Shown piece by piece: positions 23,601 to 32,588 of a DNA stretch of 44,480 nt; position 1 is the first letter of the stretch; every line of letters starts with the position of its first letter. Below the pieces are notes generated by a model, which was not told the DNA's origin, ran no database searches, and worked only from the letters and a program-made list of their open reading frames with translations. Origin of the DNA: Bacillota bacterium (lineage in GTDB: Bacteria; Bacillota; Clostridia; Acetivibrionales; Acetivibrionaceae); contig JAEWSG010000043.1 in the NCBI GenBank assembly GCA_023398495.1, positions 1 to 44,480 on the forward strand, given 5' to 3'. Made by a program: the position numbers and the translations under genes.

Positions 23601-23957
23601 TCATAAAATTTCTGGCAGGTAGATTATCATTCCGGGATATATAAGCTCAGGGTTTGTAATCATAGGATTATATGCAAGCACTTCATCAAAAGTGATTTGC
23701 CATCCGTAAATATTCATCAACTCCAAATTGTAGCTGTAAACTATATTCGCCAGTGTATCCCCCGGTTTAACAAAATAAGTACTCATAGGGATCATTTTGG
23801 GCACATTTATTACTTGCCCCGGGTAAATAAGGTTGGAATTTAATATATCCCGATTTACACGTAAAATCTGTTTATAAGTAAGTAAATAAAAATTTCGGGC
23901 TATACTACTTAAGGTATCTCCGGATTTTACAGTATACTTGTCTACATAAACATACAT
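23601..23957 (-). CDS. Two-LysM-domain protein
   Basis: 118 residues made of two LysM peptidoglycan/chitin-binding motifs: DKYTVKSGDTLSSIARNF...VNRDILNSNLIYPGQVINVP and TYFVKPGDTLANIVYSYN...YNPMITNPELIYPGMIIYLP. There is no signal peptide and no enzymatic domain; small LysM proteins of this type occur on clostridial spores and walls, but the location here is unknown. The start is ATG 23957 with AGAAGGTG upstream; the frame is open to 24029 without a ribosome binding site. It is squeezed between the deleted RAYT element (3 bp after its stop) and the intact one (about 75 bp upstream of its start). Confidence 0.85.
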   Translation of the reverse strand: MYVYVDKYTVKSGDTLSSIARNFYLLTYKQILRVNRDILNSNLIYPGQVINVPKMIPMSTYFVKPGDTLANIVYSYNLELMNIYGWQITFDEVLAYNPMITNPELIYPGMIIYLPEIL

Positions 23958-24030
23958 AATAACACCTTCTTGATATATTGATATTATGTATACTATGCAA
24001 CAAAGATTACTATTGCTACTTAAAATCAAT

Positions 24031-24908
24031 TGGGACGAAGGGACAGGTACCTCGTCCCACTACGCTCTGTCAATTACACTTTTTGATATACCTGTCACCC
24101 TCGACAACTGCCTTATTGTAATTCCCTCAGTTGCCTTAAGTGCTCTAATTATTTCATTTCTTTTGCTTCTTTCCATCTTCTGCAATTCACTTTGACTTAG
24201 AACACCACGATCTTCCAAGTGTCTTCTTACTTCATCATCCTGTAATCTGGGTTTTTCTTCTAGCTCCAGGCATTTATCCTCATTCTGTTCATTTGTATGT
24301 TTAATAAAAAGTTTAATTGCCATCTTTTTGTCGGATGATAATATGTCCAATACGAAATGAGTATCAACTAATAAAGGCTTCATAATGTACTCGTTATAAC
24401 TGCTCCACCCATACTCCTTGACGCTATTACATATCCCTGCCTTCACAGGGTTTAGGTGTATATACCTGAGAACAGTCAACAAATATCCCTCATTTTCCAC
24501 CACTTCACTTTTATACCTTTCTTGAAATAAGTGACCACACCGTTCGTACTTCCAATTATACCAGTATACATAGCTGCTGCAAATTCGTTTTACGATATTT
24601 GATATCTGATCTCCATTTTCTTTTATAAGCAGGTGAATATGGTTGCTCATCAGGCAGTAACCATAAACTTCAAATTTACTCGTTTCTTTGTATCGTTCAA
24701 CGGTTGCAAGAAACCTTTCCCTATCCTCATCATCTTCAAATATGTCCTGCTTGTTTATCCCTCTTAGCATTATGTGAAATACTCCGCTTTCACTCTTCTC
24801 ACGAGCATATCTTGGCAAACTATCACCCCCAAGGATTTATATGTATATTATACCATAAATAAAAAAACGGGACAAGGTACCTGTCCCCTTGTCCCGCGCT
24901 TGTCCCGT
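24031..24908 (-). mobile_element. Intact RAYT transposon with REP ends
   Basis: The element is bounded by related palindromes in inverted orientation. At the left is TGGGACGA...GGTACC...TCGTCCCA (24031-24059). At the right is CGGGACAAGGTACCTGTC, closing with CTTGTCCCG (24868-24896) plus a further CTTGTCCCGT (24899-24908). A Y1 (HUH) transposase gene fills the interior. Such REP plus REP-associated tyrosine transposase units move as single strands without target duplication. The right end lies 14 bp past the stop codon of the esterase gene, so it is an intergenic insertion. Confidence 0.75.
24060..24818 (-). CDS. REP-associated Y1 tyrosine transposase (RAYT/IS200-like)
   Basis: A 252-residue single-strand transposase. 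The HUH motif is in LMSNHIHLLIKE, and the conserved N-terminal PRYAREKSESGVFHIMLRGINKQDIFEDDEDRERF is diagnostic of the RAYT group. The catalytic tyrosine should be in the SSYVYWYNWKYER region, followed by GHLFQERYKSEVV and LRYIHLNPVKAG. The C-terminal third has a helix-turn-helix-like end (EIIRALKATEGITIRQLSRVTGISKSVIDRA). The frame appears intact and ATG 24818 is a good start. The stop codon directly touches the left REP palindrome. Confidence 0.88.
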   Translation of the reverse strand: MPRYAREKSESGVFHIMLRGINKQDIFEDDEDRERFLATVERYKETSKFEVYGYCLMSNHIHLLIKENGDQISNIVKRICSSYVYWYNWKYERCGHLFQERYKSEVVENEGYLLTVLRYIHLNPVKAGICNSVKEYGWSSYNEYIMKPLLVDTHFVLDILSSDKKMAIKLFIKHTNEQNEDKCLELEEKPRLQDDEVRRHLEDRGVLSQSELQKMERSKRNEIIRALKATEGITIRQLSRVTGISKSVIDRA

Positions 24909-24922
24909 TTGCTTTGTCTGGT

Positions 24923-25984
24923 CTATTCTGCCGGAAACTTGTTTATCAATCCCAAAAGTCGGCTTCTCATATGAGCGAAATCAATTGCATTTACATTTTT
25001 ATCTCCATTTACATCTGCCGCTGTTCTCCACTCACTATATGCTATGTCGTTAGTCATTCCCAACAAGTACATTCGCAACGCTGCAAAATCAAGTGCATTA
25101 AACTTACCGTCACCATTTACATCACCATAAACAATTTTTGCAGTAGGTTTCATTGCTTTTGCAAAATCAGACCCCATATCCAGAATACCTTGTGTTTTAT
25201 AGTGTGTGCCATCTGTTTCATAATCTTTTGTATCAAAAATCCCCACATATGGCACATTCTTGGATATATTGACTTCAGCTTGCCTAACAATCGCATTCTC
25301 TACCCATACATCCGAGTCATCAATCATGGCAATTATAAAGGGCAGTGTCGGAGCATTAAACTCATTCCTGACATCATTGATGAAAGCAGTCAGAGAGCTT
25401 TCATATTCATTTGCAGGATATATATTACACGCATCAGATTCGCCCTGCATCCAGCACATACCTGAAAGTTCATAATCAATATCAGGGTCAAGTGCTGCCA
25501 GAGCCTTATCGACTGTCTGTATCAAATTTTTATACAGTGCACCAGTAGTTCCGCCGGCACTTGGTGGACGCCAATCACCCTGTAAGGATGTCCCTGACCA
25601 TCCACACTTAATCAGCAAAATTTGGCTGTCAGGATTTGCTGCCGTCATATCCTTTCCAAAGGTTAATTCAGGTCCGAAACACCCTGAACCACTTCCAAAC
25701 CCTGGACAAAGCGTACTCCAAATGCCTTTTTTAGAAGAATCGACAGTACCTTCGGCATATATCTTGACATTTTCCTGAACACCAAGGTATTCGGAAGGAA
25801 GCTCATGGTTCATTCCTACTCCTGCCATATTTGATTGACCTGCAAGTATATAAACCTTATATTTAGATGTAGCCTCTGCTGCTACCAGCTTGGCAGGATA
25901 CTCAGCTTCACAGTACACTCTTCCAGATAAAGCAAAGAGTAAAAGTGGCATTAACAACAAATAAAAAATAATTATCTTTTTCAT
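24923..25984 (-). CDS. CE6/SASA-type carbohydrate acetylesterase with C-terminal dockerin
   Basis: A secreted esterase of the sialate-O-acetylesterase/CE6 fold, expected to remove acetyl groups from xylan or similar glycans. A signal peptide (MKKIIIFYLLLMPLLLFALSG) is followed by the SGNH-type nucleophile block YILAGQSNMAGVG (Ser51), the second block LIKCGWSGTSLQGDW, WMQGESDACN, and the C-terminal catalytic histidine in YETDGTHY. A type I dockerin ends the protein (about 285-353) with loops DVNGDGKFNALD and DVNGDKNVNAID. The cohesin-recognition positions 10-11 are AL and AI, whereas the other three dockerins here have SI. The gene lies 16 bp after the GH9 cellulase gene on the same strand, so the two form an operon. 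Confidence 0.88.
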   Translation of the reverse strand: MKKIIIFYLLLMPLLLFALSGRVYCEAEYPAKLVAAEATSKYKVYILAGQSNMAGVGMNHELPSEYLGVQENVKIYAEGTVDSSKKGIWSTLCPGFGSGSGCFGPELTFGKDMTAANPDSQILLIKCGWSGTSLQGDWRPPSAGGTTGALYKNLIQTVDKALAALDPDIDYELSGMCWMQGESDACNIYPANEYESSLTAFINDVRNEFNAPTLPFIIAMIDDSDVWVENAIVRQAEVNISKNVPYVGIFDTKDYETDGTHYKTQGILDMGSDFAKAMKPTAKIVYGDVNGDGKFNALDFAALRMYLLGMTNDIAYSEWRTAADVNGDKNVNAIDFAHMRSRLLGLINKFPAE

Positions 25985-26000
25985 TATTTAGCATCTCCAT

Positions 26001-28082
26001 TTAAACAGGAATTTTTTTGATAATACCTAACATATATTGTCTCATATACCCAAAATCAATTGAATTAAAAGCTCCGTCATTGTTTATATCAGCAGCCTTC
26101 AAACCATTTGAATCCGGAAACTTTGATATCATACCGAGCAAATGTTGCCTCATGTAACCAAAATCTATGGAATTAGCTAAACCATCTCCATTTACATCAC
26201 CATAAACTATCGTCACAGTTTTCTCAGATGCTTTCTCATCTATATAAGCAGTTACCCATGCCAGCGGAGCATTCCAGTTAATAGTAATTTCATTTGTCGA
26301 CCATGATTCAATATGGTCTACATAACACTTTTGAGCAGGATATTTTCCTACTGAGTAACCTTGCCCTTGGATATATGGATCCTGTAGCGATGAGTTCGGA
26401 CCACCTGATAAACATCCCGGAGGTGGCTTTGGAAATGAAGAGTTGGCCTGATAAGACCAGAATCTATGATGAGGATTCTGGAGTGAATTTTCACCATAAC
26501 CTGATACATAAGACTTATAAAGAGGATTACGTCCCATAATATAGTCCATACTTTCAGTCAGAGCATTGAGATACTTTGTGTCATTACTGAAATCATAGGA
26601 ATAGCCCATTACAATACCCACATTGACAACAAATGAATTTGATCCCCAAGGATAACCTGACAACGAACCATTTATCTTATACTCTTCAATATTAACGCCA
26701 TACCCTTGCTTATTCTGTACATTAACAAGATAATCAGCAGCCTTTTTTATATTCTCTTTTGCACTATTAACATCTGTTTGAGGCAATTTGCTCGGAACAA
26801 GTGCAAGAGATATGGTTCCAAGTCCGCTTGTTGTAGCCCAGTCAAACACTCCTGACTCACCCAACCCCAATTTTGTAGGCATTTCGAGATAATGTGGAGA
26901 ACTTTTTATATACTCTAAGTACTTATTTTCTCCTGTGGTAATAAAAAGCTCTGCAGCTGCCCAATAAAAATCATCTTTTACATAAGTATCGTCATAAGCT
27001 CCTCCTCCAGTTCCATCTGAAGCAGGTGCATAAATTGCCGGATTCTTAACAGCAGCATCCCAGGCTGCTTGTGCAGCATTCAGACATTTATTGGCATATT
27101 CAGGATTGTAATCTTTAAACAAACGTGAAGCTTGTGCAGCAGTAGCAGCAAGATTCAAGGTAGCCGCAGTACTTGGTGGCCTTAAATGACGCTGTGAATT
27201 ATCTTGATGAGGAGCTAATGCAAGACCTGTCCACGACGTATCATGCATTTTATGATGAACCATTCCCGCTTTAGATTTGCCCTCAGGTACCTGCATTTTT
27301 AATATAAAGTCCATTTCCCATCTTGCTTCATCAAGAATATCAGGTACTCCATTTGAACTCTCAGGGATATTCATCTTACCATCCGCAAAAGGTTCCTGTG
27401 AATTCATGATTTTTGCACGCTCAAACTGGTTCATGAGTGTCCATACCGATATTCCACCATTTACAACATATTTTCCATGGTCCCCGGCATCATACCATCC
27501 ACCGGTCACATCAAGTGTGTAGGATTCGTTATACCAAGTACCGGAAGCACAAGCAGCTTTGTCCGGTAAGTGTCCGGCCGGACGTGCCCATTGCGATTCT
27601 ACGCTGTAAGGCATTTTAATCTCTATACCGCTTCTGTTGTGGTAAAAATATCTTAGAGCATCATATTTCAGTTTGCTGTAAATATCTTCACTTATGTCAA
27701 AAGACACACTCGATGAATTTCCTGAAGTCAGCTTATAGCCTTTTCCAGGAGTTTTGAAGGATGAAAAGTCAATAACATGTACATTATCGCCTGAAGATTT
27801 GTCAAATCCAAAAACATTTGTAGTTCCTGATGCAACAACTTTACCGGAGCCATCCTTTAACGACCACTCTACCGGAACAGAAGAAGATGAAACTAAAGTT
27901 GCTTTTTTCTTAAGTTCAGGATAATACCCCACATTGTTTACATGTATGCCACTACCTTCTGCAGCCATCACTACCATACCTGAAGTGACGCTGTTTTGAG
28001 ATAAGTTTACAGGAATACTGAAAGTCTGACCTGCTAAAATTCCCAAAACCAGCGTACTTGTTACTGCCAATTTCTTCAACAT
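26001..28082 (-). CDS. GH9 cellulase (CelD-like) with C-terminal dockerin
   Basis: An endoglucanase-type family 9 glycoside hydrolase. A signal peptide (MLKKLAVTSTLVLGILAG...) is followed by an Ig-like CelD N-terminal domain (about 45-130, IHVNNVGYYPELKKKATLV). The (alpha/alpha)6 catalytic domain carries the base motif GGWYDAGDHGKYV (Asp198, Asp201), the histidine motif NPHHRFW and the catalytic acid in STNEITINWNAPLAW. The C-terminal dockerin has two full calcium loops (DVNGDGLANSID, DINNDGAFNSID). Length 693 is normal for this architecture. ATG 28082 follows AGGGGGAATG. It precedes the CE6 esterase gene by only 16 bp. It breaks internal beta-1,4 bonds of cellulose on the scaffoldin. Confidence 0.95.
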   Translation of the reverse strand: MLKKLAVTSTLVLGILAGQTFSIPVNLSQNSVTSGMVVMAAEGSGIHVNNVGYYPELKKKATLVSSSSVPVEWSLKDGSGKVVASGTTNVFGFDKSSGDNVHVIDFSSFKTPGKGYKLTSGNSSSVSFDISEDIYSKLKYDALRYFYHNRSGIEIKMPYSVESQWARPAGHLPDKAACASGTWYNESYTLDVTGGWYDAGDHGKYVVNGGISVWTLMNQFERAKIMNSQEPFADGKMNIPESSNGVPDILDEARWEMDFILKMQVPEGKSKAGMVHHKMHDTSWTGLALAPHQDNSQRHLRPPSTAATLNLAATAAQASRLFKDYNPEYANKCLNAAQAAWDAAVKNPAIYAPASDGTGGGAYDDTYVKDDFYWAAAELFITTGENKYLEYIKSSPHYLEMPTKLGLGESGVFDWATTSGLGTISLALVPSKLPQTDVNSAKENIKKAADYLVNVQNKQGYGVNIEEYKINGSLSGYPWGSNSFVVNVGIVMGYSYDFSNDTKYLNALTESMDYIMGRNPLYKSYVSGYGENSLQNPHHRFWSYQANSSFPKPPPGCLSGGPNSSLQDPYIQGQGYSVGKYPAQKCYVDHIESWSTNEITINWNAPLAWVTAYIDEKASEKTVTIVYGDVNGDGLANSIDFGYMRQHLLGMISKFPDSNGLKAADINNDGAFNSIDFGYMRQYMLGIIKKIPV

Positions 28083-28349
28083 CTACATTCCCCCTATTTA
28101 CTGATATGTATGATTCAAATCTGCTTAAAGAACAATCAAAATCTTAAGCAAACTCAAAAAACATTAATTATTCTATTATTTTTATTGTTGACTTTTTTAG
28201 TTAACCAGGGAATTCAAGCACGATAATAGCTTAATTTGTAGATATTTCAAGAATATATCAGATATATGAATTTTACAGAGAATTAAGAACAAAGAAATAG
28301 TAATTACTATCATAAAATACTTGGCATTTTCCCCTTTCTAAAACCATAT

Positions 28350-28378
28350 AGATTACTACTTTAATAGTACCATATCAA
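28350..28378 (-). promoter_or_regulatory. Promoter of the GH9-CE6 operon
   Basis: On the minus strand TTGATA (28373-28378) and TAATCT (28350-28355) are 17 bp apart. The predicted transcript has a leader of about 260 nt before the GH9 ATG. Confidence 0.5.
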
Positions 28379-28428
28379 GGATTTGCATTCAACATTAAAG
28401 AAAAATTTAAATTTGCGATAACACAGCT

Positions 28429-28535
28429 AGTACTTTTTTACATTACTTATTTCTAGTTTTTGATAATGTTAAAAATGCACTTCATCTGTTTGTGCCTCGC
28501 ACGCTCTAGAAATTAATTCTGATACGAAGCACCAG
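28429..28535. repeat. Palindromic dispersed repeat, copy D (shortened composite)
   Basis: 28430-28480 is a palindromic unit with the TTTCTAG core. The ~40 bp after it (TTCATCTGTTTGTGCC, CTCTAGAAATTAATTCTG) match the linker of the 10.9-kb element in reverse complement. It then jumps to GAAGCACCAG, the far end, so one unit is missing compared with the 10827-10996 copy. Confidence 0.7.
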
Positions 28536-28558
28536 AAAAGTAATACTCTGTTAAATAG

Positions 28559-28602
28559 AAAAAGCCTGCAAATTGGCAAATATTCTTCTTTGCAGACTTT
28601 AT
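28559..28602 (-). terminator. Terminator of the 87-residue membrane protein gene
   Basis: A stem of about 10 bp with one mismatch (AAGCCTGCAAA with TTTGCAGACTT) is followed on the minus strand by TTTTTCT. Confidence 0.6.
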
Positions 28603-28650
28603 ACCATTTCAAACTCAAAACCACATTTTATTATATGAATCTCTTATTTT

Positions 28651-28914
28651 TCAAGCCACCTCCTCTGTAAAATTAAGGGTTATAACATTGTGCTCCACTG
28701 TTTTATTTTCAATACTTTCAGTTTCTCTTAACTGCTTCAAAAATAGTGTTAAAATTAGTTCCATTAATATACAAACGTATATAATAAACCCTTTTAACAA
28801 GCTGTTTGTCAAAAAACAAATAGTAGTGAAAACAATTGGAAAAGTAACCACTAATGTAAGTGGGTGTAACAGTTTGTAAACATTAAATCTTTTGATATTT
28901 TTGGATATATTCAT
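28651..28914 (-). CDS. 87-residue membrane protein
   Basis: ATG 28914 has the strong site GAGGAGG seven bases upstream and the frame codes 87 residues. Two membrane spans are evident (about 20-37, LTLVVTFPIVFTTICFL, and 40-60, LKGFIIYVCILMELILTLFL). A basic N-terminus (MNISKNIKRFNVYK) and a polar C-terminal tail of some 25 residues surround them. The gene has its own terminator. I do not recognise a family and assign no function. Confidence 0.65.
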   Translation of the reverse strand: MNISKNIKRFNVYKLLHPLTLVVTFPIVFTTICFLTNSLLKGFIIYVCILMELILTLFLKQLRETESIENKTVEHNVITLNFTEEVA

Positions 28915-29222
28915 AATAACCTCCTCATTTATAGTATTTCGTTGATAATACAATTTTTTGGTAACAGGAAACAAAAATTATTCCAAAAATATTCATTTTT
29001 GACTTAATGCACTATAAAAAGGAATAGCAAAATCAATTATTTTTCAAACGGTAATCTATGAATGTTGTCAAACTTTAGCACAGCAAAAACACTGTCGATT
29101 CAGTTTCACACAAAAGAACAATACGGTTGCAGCATAACAATAAGGAAGTGTTGCTTTCTACTTCAAAGTAGTTTTGCAACACTTCCCTTTACACATTTTT
29201 TTATGATGCTACATACATAGAA
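28915..29222. other. Intergenic region downstream of the peroxidase gene
   Basis: 308 bases without a gene. It contains the terminator hairpin at 29144-29186 and otherwise only AT-rich sequence that must carry the promoter of the 87-residue gene. Confidence 0.5.
29144..29186 (-). terminator. Terminator of the glutathione peroxidase gene
   Basis: An 11-bp perfect stem (29144-29154 with 29176-29186) encloses a second perfect 6-bp hairpin (29158-29163 with 29166-29171). On the minus strand TTATTGTT follows. Confidence 0.7.
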
Positions 29223-29762
29223 TTATTTATTTTCAAGTAAAGCTTTAATTGTTATATCAAGTTTTTCCGGTTCAACTGTTGGTGCATATCTGGCAATAAC
29301 TTTCCCTTCTCTATCTACAAGAAACTTTGTGAAATTCCACTTAATATCATCACCAGATGTACTAAAACCCAATCCCTTAAGCTTTTCATAAAAGCCTTCT
29401 GATGCATCATCTTCTTCTGCCCTCGGTGCTTCTGCTTTTAAGAACTTAAACAAATCAGATGCATTTTCCCCATTCACTTCAATTTTGCCAAAAGTTTGAA
29501 AAGTAGTCCCAAAGTTGATTTTGCAGAACTGTGCAATCTGTTCGTTATCACCTGGTGCCTGCTCAAAAAACTGATTACACGGGAAATCCAGTATTTCAAA
29601 CCCCTGCTCTTTGTACTTGGCATAAAGCTCCTGAAGCCCGTCGTATTGAGGTGTAAATCCACACCCTGTTGCAGTATTGACTATTAAAAGTACCTTGCCT
29701 TTGTATTCCTCCATAGAAATCTCATTTCCACTTTTATCCTTTACCTTATAATTATATACCAT
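29223..29762 (-). CDS. Glutathione peroxidase-family (BsaA-like) thiol peroxidase
   Basis: A thioredoxin-fold peroxidase that reduces hydrogen or organic peroxides; in bacteria without glutathione, thioredoxin is the usual donor. The active-site block is VNTATGCGFTPQY with a cysteine (Cys34) where vertebrate enzymes have selenocysteine. The tetrad partners are in FPCNQF and WNFTKFLVD. Length 179 is a little above the usual 160, from the insert RAEEDDASEGFYEKLKGLG. I chose ATG 29762 with GGAGGAG upstream; the open frame extends to 29786. The gene has its own terminator and would protect an anaerobe from oxygen exposure. Confidence 0.92.
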   Translation of the reverse strand: MVYNYKVKDKSGNEISMEEYKGKVLLIVNTATGCGFTPQYDGLQELYAKYKEQGFEILDFPCNQFFEQAPGDNEQIAQFCKINFGTTFQTFGKIEVNGENASDLFKFLKAEAPRAEEDDASEGFYEKLKGLGFSTSGDDIKWNFTKFLVDREGKVIARYAPTVEPEKLDITIKALLENK

Positions 29763-29996
29763 ATTAATTTCTCCTCCTTCTATCATATAACTTCTCTTTT
29801 GTATGACTTTGATCGCATTTAAAATTTACCCAGATTTAATTTTATTCAATCAATTTTTGCATAAGCAAAGTTAAATCTTATAAAGATTTCAACTTCATAG
29901 CTTCTAATTATTCACTTCAGGTGTAAGAATTCCAGAGTCTAAATTTTCGTGAAAATTCAATTTGCTAATGTAAAATCATTTTTATTACGGAAACAA

Positions 29997-32588
29997 TTAT
30001 TCTACATTGTTTATATTCTCAACTATGCTCATTTGCCGCATTTTTGACAAAGGCAAAGAAGTTGAAACAAGGCTTCCGAAGATACAAACCACTAAAGCTA
30101 TGAATATCTCCTGCCAAGGTGTTATCCACACAATATTTGCAGAAACGTTGTTTTCAACAAATTTATAAATTATATATGAAGTACCAAGGCCTGCAAATGT
30201 ACCTGTCAGCCATCCGGCCAAACCATAAAACAGTCCTTCGCTTCGTATCATAATACCAAGCTCGGTGCCGGTCATTCCCGTAGCTCTAAGCATTCCATAT
30301 TCTTTTTGTCTTACGATAATATTTGAGCTTATGATATTTACAATAGTTAGCATTGATATTATAGCAATACATGCCAATATTCCATATATTAAGGTATCCA
30401 CCTGGTTCTGAAGTTTCTTCATTTCTATTTCATAAGGATTGTTTACAAGGTCGGGTGAAACTGTATACCCATGTTTTTCTCCTGCAATATTCTCCAGTTG
30501 ATTTTTTACAAACTCCCTGTCAGCATTTTCATCGAGATTAATATAAATACTGTAGCATTTTGCGTTTTCAATAAATTCAGAAAGTTTGTCCCTGTGCATT
30601 ACAACCATAAAGCCTTCATTTATAGACCCTCGTATTGCAAATGGGAGCTTTTCAAAAAATCCGCCCACAGAAGCAGTTATTTTTTTATCCTTTAGTCTGA
30701 TATCAACGCTATCACCTGTTTTTAAACTGGTATAGGGTATGTCCTTCGAACTAATCTCCATATCATATTTCGGCAAAATAACAATGAATTCATTTTTCAT
30801 AAGTTCAGTATCTATAGATCCTTCACAGACATATTCTTTCATTATTTCAAGCTCTTTATCTCCATAGCCTAAAAATATTGATGAAAATGGTTTTTTCCCG
30901 CCATATTCTTTTATATAAAAATCAGAAGAATGTATTATATACCTTTCATTAACTCTCTGAGGTTCTACCAGCACATCTGGGATAAAATCATCATGAGGGA
31001 TAAAATCATCATGATTTGAATATTCTTTCCAAAAACCTTCTGCCCATTGATAATCCCATGTAGAAGGTGCAAACACCTGACTTACTCCTTCTATATTTTC
31101 AAGAGATTCAATAAAACCCATATCGGGTACTTTCACCGCTTTATCCAAACACTCATTAGGAAACTTGCTGCGATCAATGTAACTTATATATATCCTAAAA
31201 TCAGAAGAATAGACATCCCTTCTATCTGTTGCTCGTAATCTGTCTGTTTTTACTACAAAAGAATATGTAATCAGGAGAAAAACCGAAAGACTAAGTGTGA
31301 TCACCGTAAGGATAAAGCTTTTTTTCCTTCTCCAAATGTTCCTGCAAGATAATATAACAGGAAACCAAAAAGGATTCCTTCCCTTTAAAAATAAAGATGA
31401 AGCCGGGGCTTTTAGTTTGCTTTCCTTTATCTTAAGCCCTGCCCCGTTTCTTATAGCTCCCACAGGAGATAAACGAGTTGCTTTTATTGCCGGTATAATA
31501 CAGGAAATCAAAACAGTTGCCATTGAAAACACTATGCCTCCCGCAAGCCTTCCAAAAGGTATAATCAACCTCATACCACTAGCTTGGAAGAATCCGAGTT
31601 TAAGTAGTAAAAGCCAAGATAAACCGATTCCCGACAGAACACCTAAAGGAATCGCAATTATGCAGATAATAACCGTTTCCTGTATCATCATGTAAAAAAG
31701 CTGTTTTGGAGAAAGACCTACAACTCTTAGCATGCCAAACTGACGTATTCTGTCATAAACCGATATATTGACAATATTATATATGGATATAAAAAGAGTA
31801 AAAAGCACTATCCCCAATATAACAAAACCCAATCTTTTCATAAGTTCATAATCGGTGAATTGCCCTGTTCTTCCCTCTGCCCTGATTAAATCATGATTCT
31901 CTTTTGGACCCGTTACCCCATCAACCTCTTTCTCTGCATAAAGTCCGCTAAAAGACTTAAGACTTTTAACACCCTCCAATATGTCAACCTGGGGGTTAAA
32001 TCTTACAAGCAGTGTATGCCGGGTATCTTTTTCAATCAGTCCGGTATTTAAATCGTACAGCATTAGTCCTACAGAAGTTCCTCTTCTTAGTGCCTCCGCT
32101 CTGGTTTTCACGGTACCTGTAATAGTATAATCTACCTGATCCATTTTATAATTTGCCGGAAAAGTTTTTATGCTCAGAAGATCAGCCATCCAGTCTTCTA
32201 TAACCATTTCGTAAGGACTCTTTGGAAAGCATCCTTTTGATATGGTCATCCCCGTAAGTTCCATTCCTTGCTGGGACGCTGTCATCAGTGCTATTTGCCG
32301 ATTATCATCAACTCTATACCGACTATGTTCCAATAAAAGACATACATTCTCTACCATGGCATGTTGTTTTATTAACTCGACCGTTTCAAAGCTATCCGTT
32401 TCATATGCTACATGCCAAGCTCCGTACTGTTCCGTAGCCTGTTTGATTAAAACACTTTTATACACTTCCGTAGCCACAGACACCGTAGTCATAAGCATAA
32501 TGGCAATTATAACTCCTGTAAGAATAAGAAGTGACCGCTTTGGCTGCCTAGTGGCATATTTGTATCCGAGTGAATAATAATTCTTCAT
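29997..32588 (-). CDS. Two-FtsX ABC transporter permease
   Basis: An 863-residue permease of the MacB/LolC/FtsX superfamily. An N-terminal span (RSLLILTGVIIAIMLMTTVSV) and a large extracytoplasmic loop are followed by three spans of the first FtsX domain (about 265-385). A linking span near 430, a second large loop and the last FtsX domain (about 735-850) complete it. Conserved pieces are YNIVNISVYDRIRQFGMLRVVGLSPKQL and IISSNIIVRQKEYGMLRATGMTGTEL. The start ATG overlaps the ATPase stop (ATGA). With the ATPase and the adjacent two-component system this looks like an export or antibiotic/peptide-resistance module. An 18-bp tandem duplication (30979-31014) repeats HDDFIP in the second loop. Confidence 0.9.
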   Translation of the reverse strand: MKNYYSLGYKYATRQPKRSLLILTGVIIAIMLMTTVSVATEVYKSVLIKQATEQYGAWHVAYETDSFETVELIKQHAMVENVCLLLEHSRYRVDDNRQIALMTASQQGMELTGMTISKGCFPKSPYEMVIEDWMADLLSIKTFPANYKMDQVDYTITGTVKTRAEALRRGTSVGLMLYDLNTGLIEKDTRHTLLVRFNPQVDILEGVKSLKSFSGLYAEKEVDGVTGPKENHDLIRAEGRTGQFTDYELMKRLGFVILGIVLFTLFISIYNIVNISVYDRIRQFGMLRVVGLSPKQLFYMMIQETVIICIIAIPLGVLSGIGLSWLLLLKLGFFQASGMRLIIPFGRLAGGIVFSMATVLISCIIPAIKATRLSPVGAIRNGAGLKIKESKLKAPASSLFLKGRNPFWFPVILSCRNIWRRKKSFILTVITLSLSVFLLITYSFVVKTDRLRATDRRDVYSSDFRIYISYIDRSKFPNECLDKAVKVPDMGFIESLENIEGVSQVFAPSTWDYQWAEGFWKEYSNHDDFIPHDDFIPDVLVEPQRVNERYIIHSSDFYIKEYGGKKPFSSIFLGYGDKELEIMKEYVCEGSIDTELMKNEFIVILPKYDMEISSKDIPYTSLKTGDSVDIRLKDKKITASVGGFFEKLPFAIRGSINEGFMVVMHRDKLSEFIENAKCYSIYINLDENADREFVKNQLENIAGEKHGYTVSPDLVNNPYEIEMKKLQNQVDTLIYGILACIAIISMLTIVNIISSNIIVRQKEYGMLRATGMTGTELGIMIRSEGLFYGLAGWLTGTFAGLGTSYIIYKFVENNVSANIVWITPWQEIFIALVVCIFGSLVSTSLPLSKMRQMSIVENINNVE

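Larger units (their letters stand above)
28083..28650. other. Long intergenic region upstream of the GH9 gene
   Basis: 568 bases without a gene. In order it holds the GH9 leader (28083-28343) with a perfect 14-bp palindrome ATAGTAATTACTAT at 28297-28310, the promoter 28350-28378, a copy of the dispersed palindromic repeat (28429-28535) and the terminator 28559-28602 of the next gene. Confidence 0.55.

Noticed and set aside
24914..25465. 183-codon plus-strand frame opposite the CE6 esterase gene
   Set aside because: Shadow of the dockerin/esterase coding sequence with Cys/Ile/His-rich translation and no family likeness.
31297..31695. 132-codon plus-strand frame opposite the ABC permease
   Set aside because: Antisense of the FtsX domain; hydrophobicity reflects the complementary strand.
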